In this document: one piece after another, positions 35,127-46,335 of the stretch
Numbering within the stretch: the first letter of the stretch is position 1
Layout of the letters: the number at the start of each line of letters is the position of its first letter
Assembly (NCBI GenBank): GCA_964590135.1
Contig: CAZPVX010000014.1
Span: 59,675-123,674, forward strand
Length of the DNA stretch: 64,000 nucleotides
Source of the DNA: JBDHWI01 sp964590135
GTDB lineage: Bacteria > Chloroflexota > Anaerolineae > J036 > Brachytrichaceae
Direction of reading: 5' to 3'
Notes under the pieces: model-generated
The model's input: only the letters and a program-made list of their open reading frames with translations
What the model was told of the DNA's origin: nothing
The model's database searches: none
Made by a program: the position numbers and the translations under genes

Positions 35127-36482
35127 ATGACAAGCGCAAGCGGTTCAATTGATGGCAAACAGGGCGCGGAAGACGCCGGCCAGTATTTTCGCTATATGGC
35201 CGAGTTTGTCGGCTTCACTGCCGAGGACGCCAGACTGATCCGCCAGACCAAGCCTTTCCTCGCGATCCATATTCCCGATGTCGTTGCAGCATTTTACGAG
35301 AAAGTGCTGCGCTATCCGCCCACGCGCAAATTGTTTCTCAAAAAGGATGGTTCGCTCGATCGCGATTACGTTCAACTGCGCATGGATCATCTCACCAACT
35401 TCTGGTTGCGCGCGTCGGATGGCGTTTTCGACGATGCCTTTGCGCGCTATGTCGACTACGTAGGCCGCGCGCACACCTCGCATGGCGCCGACCCCAACAT
35501 TTACATTGCCGAGCGATATGTCATCGGACAAGTCGGCTTTCTCCAACATGCCATCAGCGATGCCATGTCGAAGGAATTGCAGCTCATGGATGCCGAGCTG
35601 GCTGCGCAGGCGCTGGAGGCATGGGACAAGTTGATGATGGTGATCCTGGAGATGCTGGCGCGCGCGTATGGCAATGAGCGCGAACCGGAAAAATTCGATG
35701 CGCTGGTGCCGGTGGACCATGCCGACATGGAGCGGCTTGCGCAGATGGTCTTTGACGAGCGCATCGGCCGGCCGGCGATTGAGTTCCGCGAGATCAAAGC
35801 CGGCGCGGTAAACGATATTCCAGTCGGCGAGCGCCGCATCCTCACCATCGACAACGCGCTTTCCATTGGTATTTTTCACCTTGCAAAGGGCTGGTTTGCC
35901 ATCAAGAATTCATGCCGGCACCGCGGCGGGCCGGTGGCAACCGGCGCGCTGGACGGCACGACGATCACCTGCCCATGGCACGGCTTTCAATACGATGTCA
36001 CGAACGGCGAGCTGCTGGTGGATCGCAGCGCAAAGCTCGAAACGTATCCGGTGGTGATAAAAGATGCCGATGTGTTCGTTCGCGTGCCGTTCACCGTCGC
36101 GCCAGTGCCTGCGGCTGCACCGATCGCCGCGCCGGCGCAACCCGATCCCTTTGCTGGCGCGGTTTCTGCGCCGGCGCAAATGTTGCAGCCGAATGAATTT
36201 CTCGCTGGCAGCATCGCAGATGGCGCCTGTAAAACTGTCGCCGTGAACGGCACCGAAGTTGCTGTGTTCAACGTGGCCGGCGCATTTCACGCGGTGCAGG
36301 CGGAATGCACGCACGCCGGCGGTCCGCTGTGCGAAGGCACGCTCAACGGCGTCGTGATCACCTGCCCCATTCACCGCACCCAATTCAACGTGACCACCGG
36401 CGCGGTCGTTAAGGGGCCGGCGCAACAGGCGCTGCAAACATTTACGGTGCAGGTGAATGGCGACGTGGGCAGCGTGACGTAG
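35127..36482 (+). CDS. Protoglobin fused to two Rieske [2Fe-2S] domains
   Basis: The 451-residue protein joins a protoglobin/globin-sensor domain to two Rieske ferredoxin-like domains. Globin: residues 20-185, with helix-rich pattern and the proximal-His segment YVGRAHTSHGADPNIYIAER (His116). Rieske 1: ligands Cys263, His265, Cys282, His285 (SCRHRGGP, TCPWHGFQYD). An Ala/Pro-rich linker spans 325-352. Rieske 2: Cys394, His396, Cys413, His416 (ECTHAGGP, TCPIHRTQFN). No signal or membrane segment, so it is cytosolic. The start ATG at 35127 follows GGGAG. Heme plus two iron-sulfur centres suggests electron transfer to bound O2 or NO, or redox sensing. It is monocistronic; its redox partner is not evident. 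Confidence 0.88.
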   Translation: MTSASGSIDGKQGAEDAGQYFRYMAEFVGFTAEDARLIRQTKPFLAIHIPDVVAAFYEKVLRYPPTRKLFLKKDGSLDRDYVQLRMDHLTNFWLRASDGVFDDAFARYVDYVGRAHTSHGADPNIYIAERYVIGQVGFLQHAISDAMSKELQLMDAELAAQALEAWDKLMMVILEMLARAYGNEREPEKFDALVPVDHADMERLAQMVFDERIGRPAIEFREIKAGAVNDIPVGERRILTIDNALSIGIFHLAKGWFAIKNSCRHRGGPVATGALDGTTITCPWHGFQYDVTNGELLVDRSAKLETYPVVIKDADVFVRVPFTVAPVPAAAPIAAPAQPDPFAGAVSAPAQMLQPNEFLAGSIADGACKTVAVNGTEVAVFNVAGAFHAVQAECTHAGGPLCEGTLNGVVITCPIHRTQFNVTTGAVVKGPAQQALQTFTVQVNGDVGSVT

Positions 36483-36581
36483 CAGCCCTTGACGCGATTC
36501 GCGGCGTGTCTCCTGCAAGCGCATTGATCGCGGTGTTTATCTCGTTCTCACCTCGCGCCGGCGCGATGGTATCCTCGCGCC

Positions 36582-39503
36582 ATGACCACGCTCACCCACG
36601 GCTTTGAACTGATCACCGAACGCAACATCCCTGAAATCAATTCGCTCTGCCGGCTGTATCGCCATGCCAGAAGTGGCGCGCATCTGCTCAGCATGATCAA
36701 CGACGACGAGAACAAAGTCTTTGGCATCACCTTTGCCACGCCGCCGACCGACAGCACCGGCATCGCTCACATCATGGAGCATAGCGTGCTGTGCGGCAGC
36801 CGCAAATATCCACTCAAGGAGCCCTTCGTCGAGCTGATCAAAGGCTCGCTCAACACCTTTGTCAATGCCTTCACCTATCCCGACAAGACGTGCTATCCCG
36901 TCGCGTCGCAGAACGTGAAGGACCTCTACAACCTCATCGACGTCTACCTCGACGCGGTGTTCTACCCAAACATCTCGCGCTGGACGCTGATGCAGGAAGG
37001 TTGGCATTACGAGTTGGAAGACAGGGCGCAACCGTTGCAATTCAAGGGCGTGGTCTTCAATGAGATGAAGGGCGCGTATTCGTCGCCGGAGAACCTGCTC
37101 GGACACAACATCCAGCGATCGCTCTTCCCCGACACAACCTACGGCGTGGATTCCGGCGGCGATCCGGCTGCCATCCCCGATCTGACCTACGCGCAGTTCA
37201 AGGCGTTTCACGACACTTATTACCACCCATCCAACGCGCGCATCATCTTCTATGGGGATGACAATCCCGATGAGCGGTTGCGCTTTCTGGATACGTGGCT
37301 GCGCGAATTTGACCGGATCGACGTGCAGCCGAAGATGGATTTGCAGCCGCGCTTCACCGCGCCGCGGAAACTTGAGCAGCGCTACGACGCCGGCGAGGAT
37401 GCCGGCGACAAGAAAGCCTATGTCTCGGTGAACTGGCTGCTGACCGATGAGGTCAACCCCGAAACCACGCTGGCGCTGGAGATTCTGGCGCACATGCTGG
37501 CCGGCACGCCGGCGTCGCCTCTGCGCAAGGCGCTGATCGACAGCGGCCTGGGGGAAGATGTGATCGGCGGCGGCATGGAGAACGACATCCGCGAGTCGTA
37601 CTATGCCATCGGCATGAAGGGTGTGCAGCGCGCCGACGTGGACAAGGTCGAGCCGCTCATTTTTGACACCCTGAAGCAGCTCGCGCGAGATGGCTTTGCG
37701 ATGGATCAGGTCGAAGCTTCGCTCAACACGGTTGAATTTCAACTGCGCGAGGCAAATACCGGACGCTTTCCGCGCGGCATTGTGCGCATGATTCAAGCGT
37801 TGCAAACATGGCTCTACGATGCCGGCGATCCCTTCACGCCGATGGCCTTCGAAGCGCCGCTGCAAGCGATCAAAGACCGCCTGAACAACGGCGAGCATGT
37901 GTTTGCAAGCCTGATCCAAAAATATCTGCTCGACAACCCGCATCGCACCACGTTGATCATGCTGCCGGATGCGAACTTTAACGCTGAGCGCGAGGCGGCT
38001 GAACGCGCGCGGCTGGATGCCGTGCGCAGCACGCTGAGCGATGCCGACCTCGACCGCATCATCGACGAGACGAAGATGCTGAAACAGATGCAGGTGACGC
38101 CCGATTCACCCGAGGCGCTGGCGACCATCCCTGCGCTCACGCTGGGTGATCTGGATCGCGCGGTGAAATCGATCCCCATCGAGGTGAGCCAGCACGATGC
38201 CGGCACGGTGCTGTATCACGACATCTTCACGAATGGCATCGCCTACCTCGACGTCGGCTTCGACCTCAAGGCGCTGCCGGCGCGATTGGCGCCGTATGCC
38301 GGCCTGTTCGGCAATGTGCTGTTGGAGATGGGCACCGACAAGGAGGATTTTGTCGCGCTCTCACGCCGCATTGGCCGCAAGACGGGCGGCATCTCGGCCA
38401 GCGCGCTCAACACGATGAACCGCACGTCGCGCGAGACGATTGCGCGCTTCTTCCTGCGCGGCAAAAGCACGGTGGCGCAGTTTGGCGACCTGCTCGACAT
38501 CTTGCGCGACGTGCTGCTGACGGCAAGGCTGGACAACCGGGAGCGCTTCGAGCAAATCGTGCTGGAAGAGAAGGCCGGCGTGGAGAGTGGATTGGTGCCG
38601 GCGGGGCATCGCTTCGTCAACATGCGGTTGGCCTCGGCATTCAACGCGGCGGGCTGGGTGAATGAGCAGACCAGCGGCATTGCCTATCTGTTCTTCCTGC
38701 GCGAGTTGGAGCAGCGCGTGAAGCGCGATTGGGCCGGCGTGCTGGCCGATCTGCAAGCCGTGCGCGATGGGCTTGTCTCGCGCAGCAGCCTGATCGCCAA
38801 CATCACGCTCGACCAGAAAAATTGGACGTCGTTGCAGCCAAAGCTGCACGACTTCATCTCCCGATTGCCCATCACCAATTCCCCGGCTGCCGACTGGCCG
38901 ACGGGCAACGCCACAAACGAGGGGCTATCCATTCCAGCGCAGGTGAATTACGTGGGCAAGGGCGCCGACTTGTATGCGCTGGGTCACACGCTGAATGGCG
39001 CATGGCTGCCGATCCAGAACTGGCTGCGCACCACCTACCTGTGGGAGCGCATCCGCGTGCAGGGCGGCGCATATGGCGGCTTCTGCACCTTCGATCCGCG
39101 CTCCGGCATCTACACCTACCTGTCATATCGCGACCCGAATCTGCTTGGCACGATCGAGAACTACGACAACACGCCGGCGTTCATCCGCAGCCACGCGCCG
39201 AGCGCCGCTGAGGTGGAGCGCACGATCATCGGCGTGATCGGTGAGATGGACGGCTATCTGCTGCCGGATGCGAAAGGCTACACGTCGATGTCGCGCTGGC
39301 TGGCTGGCGACACCGATGCCCAGCGCCAGCAGGTGCGCGACGAAGTGCTGCGCACGACGCCGGCGGACTTCGTGAAATTTGCCGACGTGGCCGAAGAGGT
39401 GAGCGCGAAGGGGCGCGTGGTGGTGCTGGGGTCGCCGGCGGCCATCGACAAAGCCAACGCCGAACGCGGCGGCAGCTGGCTGAGCGTGACGAAGGTGATG
39501 TAA
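36582..39503 (+). CDS. M16C metalloprotease, presequence-protease (PreP/Cym1)-like
   Basis: A 973-residue single-chain M16C peptidase. The inverted zinc motif HxxEH is His63-Ile-Met-Glu66-His67 (GIAHIMEHSVLCGS). The distal Glu region is VFNEMKGAYSSPENLL. The second-half signature is WERIRVQGGAYGGFC. PreP-type enzymes form a closed chamber that degrades peptides up to about 65 residues. The length is normal. It has its own short upstream gap and converges 18 bases from the NB-ARC regulator. Confidence 0.92.
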   Translation: MTTLTHGFELITERNIPEINSLCRLYRHARSGAHLLSMINDDENKVFGITFATPPTDSTGIAHIMEHSVLCGSRKYPLKEPFVELIKGSLNTFVNAFTYPDKTCYPVASQNVKDLYNLIDVYLDAVFYPNISRWTLMQEGWHYELEDRAQPLQFKGVVFNEMKGAYSSPENLLGHNIQRSLFPDTTYGVDSGGDPAAIPDLTYAQFKAFHDTYYHPSNARIIFYGDDNPDERLRFLDTWLREFDRIDVQPKMDLQPRFTAPRKLEQRYDAGEDAGDKKAYVSVNWLLTDEVNPETTLALEILAHMLAGTPASPLRKALIDSGLGEDVIGGGMENDIRESYYAIGMKGVQRADVDKVEPLIFDTLKQLARDGFAMDQVEASLNTVEFQLREANTGRFPRGIVRMIQALQTWLYDAGDPFTPMAFEAPLQAIKDRLNNGEHVFASLIQKYLLDNPHRTTLIMLPDANFNAEREAAERARLDAVRSTLSDADLDRIIDETKMLKQMQVTPDSPEALATIPALTLGDLDRAVKSIPIEVSQHDAGTVLYHDIFTNGIAYLDVGFDLKALPARLAPYAGLFGNVLLEMGTDKEDFVALSRRIGRKTGGISASALNTMNRTSRETIARFFLRGKSTVAQFGDLLDILRDVLLTARLDNRERFEQIVLEEKAGVESGLVPAGHRFVNMRLASAFNAAGWVNEQTSGIAYLFFLRELEQRVKRDWAGVLADLQAVRDGLVSRSSLIANITLDQKNWTSLQPKLHDFISRLPITNSPAADWPTGNATNEGLSIPAQVNYVGKGADLYALGHTLNGAWLPIQNWLRTTYLWERIRVQGGAYGGFCTFDPRSGIYTYLSYRDPNLLGTIENYDNTPAFIRSHAPSAAEVERTIIGVIGEMDGYLLPDAKGYTSMSRWLAGDTDAQRQQVRDEVLRTTPADFVKFADVAEEVSAKGRVVVLGSPAAIDKANAERGGSWLSVTKVM

Positions 39504-39521
39504 AAGGCCCCCAAAAATCGG

Positions 39522-41915
39522 TCAGACGGCCTGCGCTTGGGATAGGGCTTCGGGCAAGCTCATGCGCAGGCCTTCGTCCCAGGCGCGATCAAATGCTGCT
39601 GGGTTGAGTTGCTCCCTGAGCATCGGCAACAGCCGGTCGTAGTCTTCATACAACCGCGAGATGAACTCGAAGCGACGCTGCGTGCCGGCGCGCGCAGTTG
39701 TCACTGCGCCAAGCAGGCGCGCAGCGCATTCGTGCTCGCCGTGCGCGTGGGCGATGCCGGCGGCGATGGACACGCATTGTGCCAGGCGCTCGTTGTTGCC
39801 GATCTTGCCATAGGCTGCGATGCTCTCTTTTAACATTGCCCGTGCCAGTTTCCAATCGCCTTGCAGCAACCCCAGCGTGCAGAGTTCGATCACCGCATCA
39901 GCCACGCCGACTGGATCCCCCAACTCGCGCACTTGCGCCACGCCCTCCTGCAACATGGGGCGGGCTTCGCTGTGATCTCCACGATCCATCGCGCGCAGCC
40001 CCAGTTTCAGCAGCATCTGCGAGAGGAAAAGTCGGTCTCCGGTCTGGCGGGCAAGCGACAGACCAACGGTCAACGTCTCAAGCGCCACCTGTGGATTGCC
40101 TTGTTTGCGCATATATGCGCCCAATGCCCAGCGCACTTGAACTTCCTCCCACATCCAGCCGGCGTTGTGCGCAATTTCAATCGCCTCGGTTAACAGCCGG
40201 CAGCCCGCTTCAAAATCGACATTTACCAGCCCCAATCCCCAGTACACCTGATGCACCTGATGCAAATCGCCCAGCGTGTGCACGCGCTCATTGGCTGCGT
40301 TGAACCAGCGCCGGCCATCGAAGACATCGCCCTTGTGCAGCGCCATCCAGCCCATCCACGCGTGCGCCTTCACCCACAGCGCGTCACTCACTCGCACATC
40401 TGTCAGGAACAAGTCGTTCACCCATCGAATGCCTTCGCTCAAATGGCCGCGCAGAAACCAGAACCACCAGATGCCATCGATCAGCGCTTCGCCGGCAGCC
40501 ATGTCTCGGCTTTGCCGCGTCCATTCCAGCGCGACGCGGAAATTGTCGACCTCGGCATCCAGTCGCTCCAGCCATTGCACTTGTTCAGCGCGGCACAGAT
40601 GGGGCTTTGCCCTCTGTGCAAATTGGATGAAGTGATCAAGATGCCGACAGCGCGCATTGACCCATTCGCCGGCATCGTTCAGCTTTTCGTGGGCGTATTG
40701 GCGAATGGTCTCCAGCATGTAATAACGCTCACCAGCATCGCTCTCCGCTGGTTCATCCATCACAATCAGCGACTTGGCGGCAAGTTGCGCATGCAGCTGG
40801 AGCGCTTGAGGGTGATTGAAGATCGCCTGCGCCGATTCGAGCGTCCAGCCGCCGGCGAAGACGGATAGATGCCGAAACAAGGCGCGTTCGGCATCGCTCA
40901 ACAGGCTGTAGCTCCAGTCGATCATCGCGCGCAGCGTTTGATGCCGTGGCAGTGCCGTGCGCGCGCCGTTGGCAAGCAATCGGAAGCGGTCATCCAGCCG
41001 AGCGGCGATGTCATGCAGCGACAACACGCCCAATCGCGCTGCAGCCAACTCGATGGCTAGTGGCACGCCATCGAGCCGCTTGCAGATTTGCACAACGACC
41101 GGCATATTGGCTTCGTTCAACGCGAAGCTGGGCTTTGCCATGCGCACGCGTTGCTCGAACAGCAGGACGGCTTCCTGCGAGGCCAGCGATGGCACGCGCC
41201 ATGCCACCTCGCCGGCTGCGCACAGGGGTTCGCGGCTGGTGCAGAGGATGCGCAGATGCGGGCAGGCGCGCAAAATCGCCTCAACCAGCACAGTGCAGGC
41301 ATCCAGCACATGCTCGCAGTTGTCGATGATAAGCAGCAAATCCTTGTCGCGCAGAAAATCGATCAACACCGTCTGCGGCGGGCGGCTGGTGGGGCGCAAG
41401 CCGAGCGATGCGGCCAGCGTGTTGGCGATCATTGCCGGATCAGACAGAGCGGCAAACTCGGTGAGCCAGACGCCATCCGGGAAGTCATCGATCAACCCTG
41501 CGCCAGCTTCCACAGCCAGCCGCGTCTTGCCCACACCGCCCGCACCAGTCAGTGTGACCAGGCGATGGGCGCGCGTCAGGCCGGCGATTTCATCCAGCTC
41601 GTGCCGGCGGCCGATGAAGAGGTTGAGGTGCGGCGGCAGGTTGGTGCGGCGCTTCTCTGTTGGCTGGGCCGCGTATGCCAGCGCAATCAACTGCTGTGCC
41701 GGTGGCGATTGATCCCCCAGCTTAAGCGCAGGGATGAAGCGTGCGCGGACGACAACCGGATCGGGCGGGCGTGTGTTGCCTTCCAGCCGCGTGATTTGCG
41801 TTTCGGCATAGCCGACGGCGATACCGAGTTCGCGTTGCGTCAGGCCGGCACGCTTGCGCAGAAATTTCAGCAGATCGCCGAAGGTGGTCGCAGTGGTTGT
41901 TTCTGCCGCCGGCAT
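39522..41915 (-). CDS. STAND-type regulator: XRE helix-turn-helix, NB-ARC ATPase, TPR
   Basis: A 797-residue signal-transduction ATPase: an N-terminal XRE-type helix-turn-helix (about 12-70, FLRKRAGLTQRELGIAVG), an NB-ARC NTPase with P-loop GAGGVGKTRLAVEAG, Walker B LLLIIDNCEHVLD, sensor TSREPL and GVPLAIELAAARL, and a long helical TPR region. Such proteins oligomerise on ligand binding to switch transcription. The ATG at 41915 is preferred over an upstream TTG. It starts 60 bases from tRNA-Lys. There is no clear regulon nearby. Confidence 0.88.
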   Translation of the reverse strand: MPAAETTTATTFGDLLKFLRKRAGLTQRELGIAVGYAETQITRLEGNTRPPDPVVVRARFIPALKLGDQSPPAQQLIALAYAAQPTEKRRTNLPPHLNLFIGRRHELDEIAGLTRAHRLVTLTGAGGVGKTRLAVEAGAGLIDDFPDGVWLTEFAALSDPAMIANTLAASLGLRPTSRPPQTVLIDFLRDKDLLLIIDNCEHVLDACTVLVEAILRACPHLRILCTSREPLCAAGEVAWRVPSLASQEAVLLFEQRVRMAKPSFALNEANMPVVVQICKRLDGVPLAIELAAARLGVLSLHDIAARLDDRFRLLANGARTALPRHQTLRAMIDWSYSLLSDAERALFRHLSVFAGGWTLESAQAIFNHPQALQLHAQLAAKSLIVMDEPAESDAGERYYMLETIRQYAHEKLNDAGEWVNARCRHLDHFIQFAQRAKPHLCRAEQVQWLERLDAEVDNFRVALEWTRQSRDMAAGEALIDGIWWFWFLRGHLSEGIRWVNDLFLTDVRVSDALWVKAHAWMGWMALHKGDVFDGRRWFNAANERVHTLGDLHQVHQVYWGLGLVNVDFEAGCRLLTEAIEIAHNAGWMWEEVQVRWALGAYMRKQGNPQVALETLTVGLSLARQTGDRLFLSQMLLKLGLRAMDRGDHSEARPMLQEGVAQVRELGDPVGVADAVIELCTLGLLQGDWKLARAMLKESIAAYGKIGNNERLAQCVSIAAGIAHAHGEHECAARLLGAVTTARAGTQRRFEFISRLYEDYDRLLPMLREQLNPAAFDRAWDEGLRMSLPEALSQAQAV

Positions 41916-41975
41916 GGGATTTCCCGTGAAATTCAACAGTCCCTTTGCCAAAGCAGCCCTTCACGAAAGGGCGGA

Positions 41976-42049
41976 TGAGCCGTGCAGGATTTGAACCTGC
42001 GACACAGGGATTAAAAGTCCCCTGCTCTACCAAACTGAGCTAACGGCCC
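41976..42049 (-). tRNA. tRNA-Lys(UUU)
   Basis: A full cloverleaf on the - strand: acceptor GGGCCGT with ACGGCTC (one G-U pair), D-arm GCTC/GAGC, anticodon loop CTTTTAA (anticodon UUU), and T-arm with GTTCAAATC. The discriminator is A, and CCA is not encoded. It lies divergent from the Trm112-like gene, which starts 46 bases away. Confidence 0.93.
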
Positions 42050-42094
42050 GACTATCCTGCATCATACCGCGAATTACCAATTACAATTTGTCGC

Positions 42095-42343
42095 ATGGCA
42101 TCACCGATTAACACCGAGTTGCTCGATATTTTGCGCTGCCCCTTTTGCGTGAGCACCGCCACGCGCCAGCCCGGGGATGACCCCGGCCGGCTCACGCTGT
42201 ACAAGGACTGCTGGCTGATTGAGCCAGTCTTTGGCCGCAAGTATCCGATTGTCGACGGCATCCCGATCATGCTGGTGGAAACGGGCGAGAAGTGGATGAA
42301 CACCAAGCCCGAAGACCTGCCCGTGCCACCGCCGGCGGAATGA
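42095..42343 (+). CDS. Trm112-family small protein
   Basis: An 82-residue Trm112-like protein: LLDILRCPFC at the start, then DCWLIEPVFGRKYPIVDGIPIMLVE. The typical family has two CxxC pairs; here only the first CPFC is obvious, so zinc binding is uncertain. Members are cofactors of methyltransferases or fold near sugar-processing enzymes. It starts with ATG at 42095. Confidence 0.85.
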   Translation: MASPINTELLDILRCPFCVSTATRQPGDDPGRLTLYKDCWLIEPVFGRKYPIVDGIPIMLVETGEKWMNTKPEDLPVPPPAE

Positions 42344-42436
42344 ATTCCCTCTCGTGAGGGCGTCGATGTCGCACTCGGCATCCTGTCACCCTCCCCGCGA
42401 GATCACGAGCATTGCACATTCGATTTCGTTCTTTGT

Positions 42437-42459
42437 GAGGGCGCAACCACAGCGCCCTC
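42437..42459. other. Hairpin upstream of the OB-fold gene
   Basis: GAGGGCGC (42437-42444) and GCGCCCTC (42452-42459) around seven bases, between the Trm112-like gene and the next start. It may be a terminator of the former without a T run. Confidence 0.4.
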
Positions 42460-42475
42460 GCTGCATGATGGGGCG

Positions 42476-43462
42476 GTGCGAAGCCTGAAGCTGCTCACAG
42501 TCGCCCTTGCCATCGTCGGCACGCTTGCCTTCGTCATCGCCTCGCGCGCCACGCCGCGCCCGCTCACTGCCATCGCCGCCGTGCAACCGTCCATGAATTA
42601 CGCCTATGTGCGCATCGAAGGCGTGGTGCCGGCATTCCCCTCGCTGCAGGATGATGACTACCTTTCCTTCCGCGTGCTGGACGCCGGCGGTGAGATGCGC
42701 GTCTCAGCCTATCGTAATGTTGTTGCGCAACTCATCGCGCAAGATCGCGTGCCAAAGCCTGGTGACTACGTGATTGTGGAAGGCACGCTGCGCATCCGCG
42801 ATGATGAGCCGTCCTTGATTCTGAACTCGGCGGATGGGTTGACCGCAAGCACGCCGGATGCGCCGGCGATCAAGTTGCGCGCGCTGGATGCGATGGCGCT
42901 GGGCGAACGCGCGACAGTGATCGGGCAGGTGCGGCGCATCCGCGAGATCAGCCCGCGTCTGCGCGTGCTGACCCTGCGCGAAGGCAATGCAACCGCTGAT
43001 GTGCTGTTGCCGGTCGATGACATCATGTTCGGCGCTGCGCCGGCGCTGCGCGAGGGGGATTGGGTGCGCGTAACCGGCGGGGTGGGATCGTATCGCGATA
43101 CCAGGCAATTGCTGCCCTCATCTGCGACAGCCATCATGAAGATCGGCGCGCCTTTGGCCGACCTGCGCCCCATTGCCGCGCTGAGCGATGATCTGCTGGG
43201 CCAGTGGGTGAGCGTGCAGGCGCAAGTCGACGATTTGCGCACCTTTGCGCAGGGTGTGCGCATGACGTTGCGCGAGGGCGATGCGACGCTCACCGCCGTG
43301 CTGTTCGACAGCGTTTGGGAGCACATGCCTTTTTCGAACACGCTGCAAGCCGGCGACATGATTCGGCTGCAAGGCGAGATCAGCGAGTATCGCGGCGAGC
43401 TTGAGATTGTGCCAGAGTTGCCGGCGGATGTCAGTCTTGCAACAGCAACTCCACCGAATTGA
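42476..43462 (+). CDS. Exported protein with OB-fold-like repeats, function unknown
   Basis: The 328-residue product starts with a membrane/signal segment (LLTVALAIVGTLAFVIA) and has about three OB-fold-like repeats: RIEGVVPAFP...YVIVEGTLRI, TVIGQVRRI...WVRVTGGVG and WVSVQAQVDD...IRLQGEISEYRG. This style is found in nucleic-acid-binding-like OB proteins on the cell surface. The GTG start at 42476 is preceded by GGGG. Its 3' end overlaps the convergent FecR-like gene by 32 bases. Confidence 0.7.
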   Translation: MRSLKLLTVALAIVGTLAFVIASRATPRPLTAIAAVQPSMNYAYVRIEGVVPAFPSLQDDDYLSFRVLDAGGEMRVSAYRNVVAQLIAQDRVPKPGDYVIVEGTLRIRDDEPSLILNSADGLTASTPDAPAIKLRALDAMALGERATVIGQVRRIREISPRLRVLTLREGNATADVLLPVDDIMFGAAPALREGDWVRVTGGVGSYRDTRQLLPSSATAIMKIGAPLADLRPIAALSDDLLGQWVSVQAQVDDLRTFAQGVRMTLREGDATLTAVLFDSVWEHMPFSNTLQAGDMIRLQGEISEYRGELEIVPELPADVSLATATPPN

Positions 43463-44678
43463 TCTGCGTTTGCACCGAATGGCCCTCAGCATACAGCGTG
43501 ATCGACTTGATCAACTGCATGTCCGGCAGCAACTCGATCAGGTTCTCCCATTCAAAGGTCTCTGACACACCCAACCGGCGCGCCACGTGCTTGCCCTGAT
43601 TATTCGAGCGCACATAGTCGGGCAGGGTGGCCGATGGCGTGCCAACCGCGTAGAAACCCTGCTGCCAATAGGCATCCGCGCCGGCCTGATTGCGGTAATC
43701 GATGCGCACCATCAACGGGCATTCACTGCCCTCGCCGCCGCACACTGGAATCTCCTGCTCCAGAATGGCGAAGTCCACGCGCAACTGCACTGCGCGCCGA
43801 TCGCGCACGTCCTCGTTGATCTCCTGCGTTACACCAGTGCGCCCCCAGCCCAGATTTGCCCCGGTGCGCTTGAGCAGCAGTGACGTGTTGGGCGACATGC
43901 CGACGATGGTGACGGTGCCAGAGACGGTGCTGTTGGGGTCGGTCAGCGTTTGCACCTGCCAGTCGCGCTCCAATGGTGGCTCGAAGTTGCCATTGCGGAT
44001 GAGGTTGCGAAAGCCGGGCAACACGCCGGCGATACCCTGATCCGAGACTGCAGTGCGCTGGCCGCCATAGAACGTGAAGGCCTGGTTCGCGCCGGGCATG
44101 CTGACTTGCGCCTGCCCCTCGGCCACGCTCACGCGCGTTTCACCCGCAGTCTCCTCGATGGAGTACGAGCCGGGCTTGTCGATGATGGTGGTGGCATGCT
44201 TGCCGTTGACGCGCAAGGTGAAGCGCCGGCCCTCTGGCGGGCGCGCCGTGATCTGCATGCGGCCATCTGTCATGCTGATCGTGAAATCGTCGCCGGCGCC
44301 GGCGCCCGCAAAGCGCGGCAGCCGCGCGCGCTCGATGCGCAGCCGCGCATTCGAATACAGTTGCAGCGTGTGAAACGGCGCGGCAGAATTGCCATCGCCC
44401 AATGTGAGCAGCCCCACCGATTCTGGCCCCACAATCACAGTGCTGCCTTCGCTGAGCGCGCGCCCTTCCAACGACACCACGCGCGCGTCGTTCTCGGTTT
44501 CATATTGGCTGTAGGCTTTGAGGATGCCGGCTTGCAGCTTGACGCTCACGCTTGCATCGACGGTGGCGGTGTTGACGAAGGTGTAGGCGGTCGCCGGCAC
44601 GCCAATCGCCAGCGCGCAGCAGGCGAACAGCGAGGCAAACAACACCATCCATGCGATGCGTTCAGGGCTGCGCTTCAT
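43431..44678 (-). CDS. FecR-like membrane-anchored surface protein
   Basis: A 415-residue protein with one N-terminal membrane segment (IAWMVLFASLFACCALAIGV), a FecR-like beta region (LEGRALSEGSTVIVGPESVG, DGRMQITARPPEGRRFTLRV, PGSYSIEET, VSVAEGQAQVSM) and a C-terminal carbohydrate-binding-like beta-sandwich (LIRNGNFEPPLERDWQ to SVELLLQD). It likely lies outside the membrane as a sensor or wall-binding component. No sigma factor is adjacent, which is unusual for FecR-type sensing. Confidence 0.68.
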   Translation of the reverse strand: MKRSPERIAWMVLFASLFACCALAIGVPATAYTFVNTATVDASVSVKLQAGILKAYSQYETENDARVVSLEGRALSEGSTVIVGPESVGLLTLGDGNSAAPFHTLQLYSNARLRIERARLPRFAGAGAGDDFTISMTDGRMQITARPPEGRRFTLRVNGKHATTIIDKPGSYSIEETAGETRVSVAEGQAQVSMPGANQAFTFYGGQRTAVSDQGIAGVLPGFRNLIRNGNFEPPLERDWQVQTLTDPNSTVSGTVTIVGMSPNTSLLLKRTGANLGWGRTGVTQEINEDVRDRRAVQLRVDFAILEQEIPVCGGEGSECPLMVRIDYRNQAGADAYWQQGFYAVGTPSATLPDYVRSNNQGKHVARRLGVSETFEWENLIELLPDMQLIKSITLYAEGHSVQTQINSVELLLQD

Positions 44679-44799
44679 TCAAAGTCGAATGTTGAGCGTT
44701 GAATGCCGGCTTGCTTGATGGGCATCATCCGCTCGCTCAACAGATCCCCTGCACAGAGCCAGGCTTCGAGGCGCGTCGATCGAAACTCTGCGCCGCGCG

Positions 44800-46299
<1,500 letters not shown>

Positions 46300-46335
46300 G
46301 GGTAGGCGGGAGTATAGCGCGGGGTGACCCACCGC

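Noticed and set aside
36537..37943. 468-residue antisense ORF over the M16C protease gene
   Set aside because: No motif; the protease frame is intact and matches its family.
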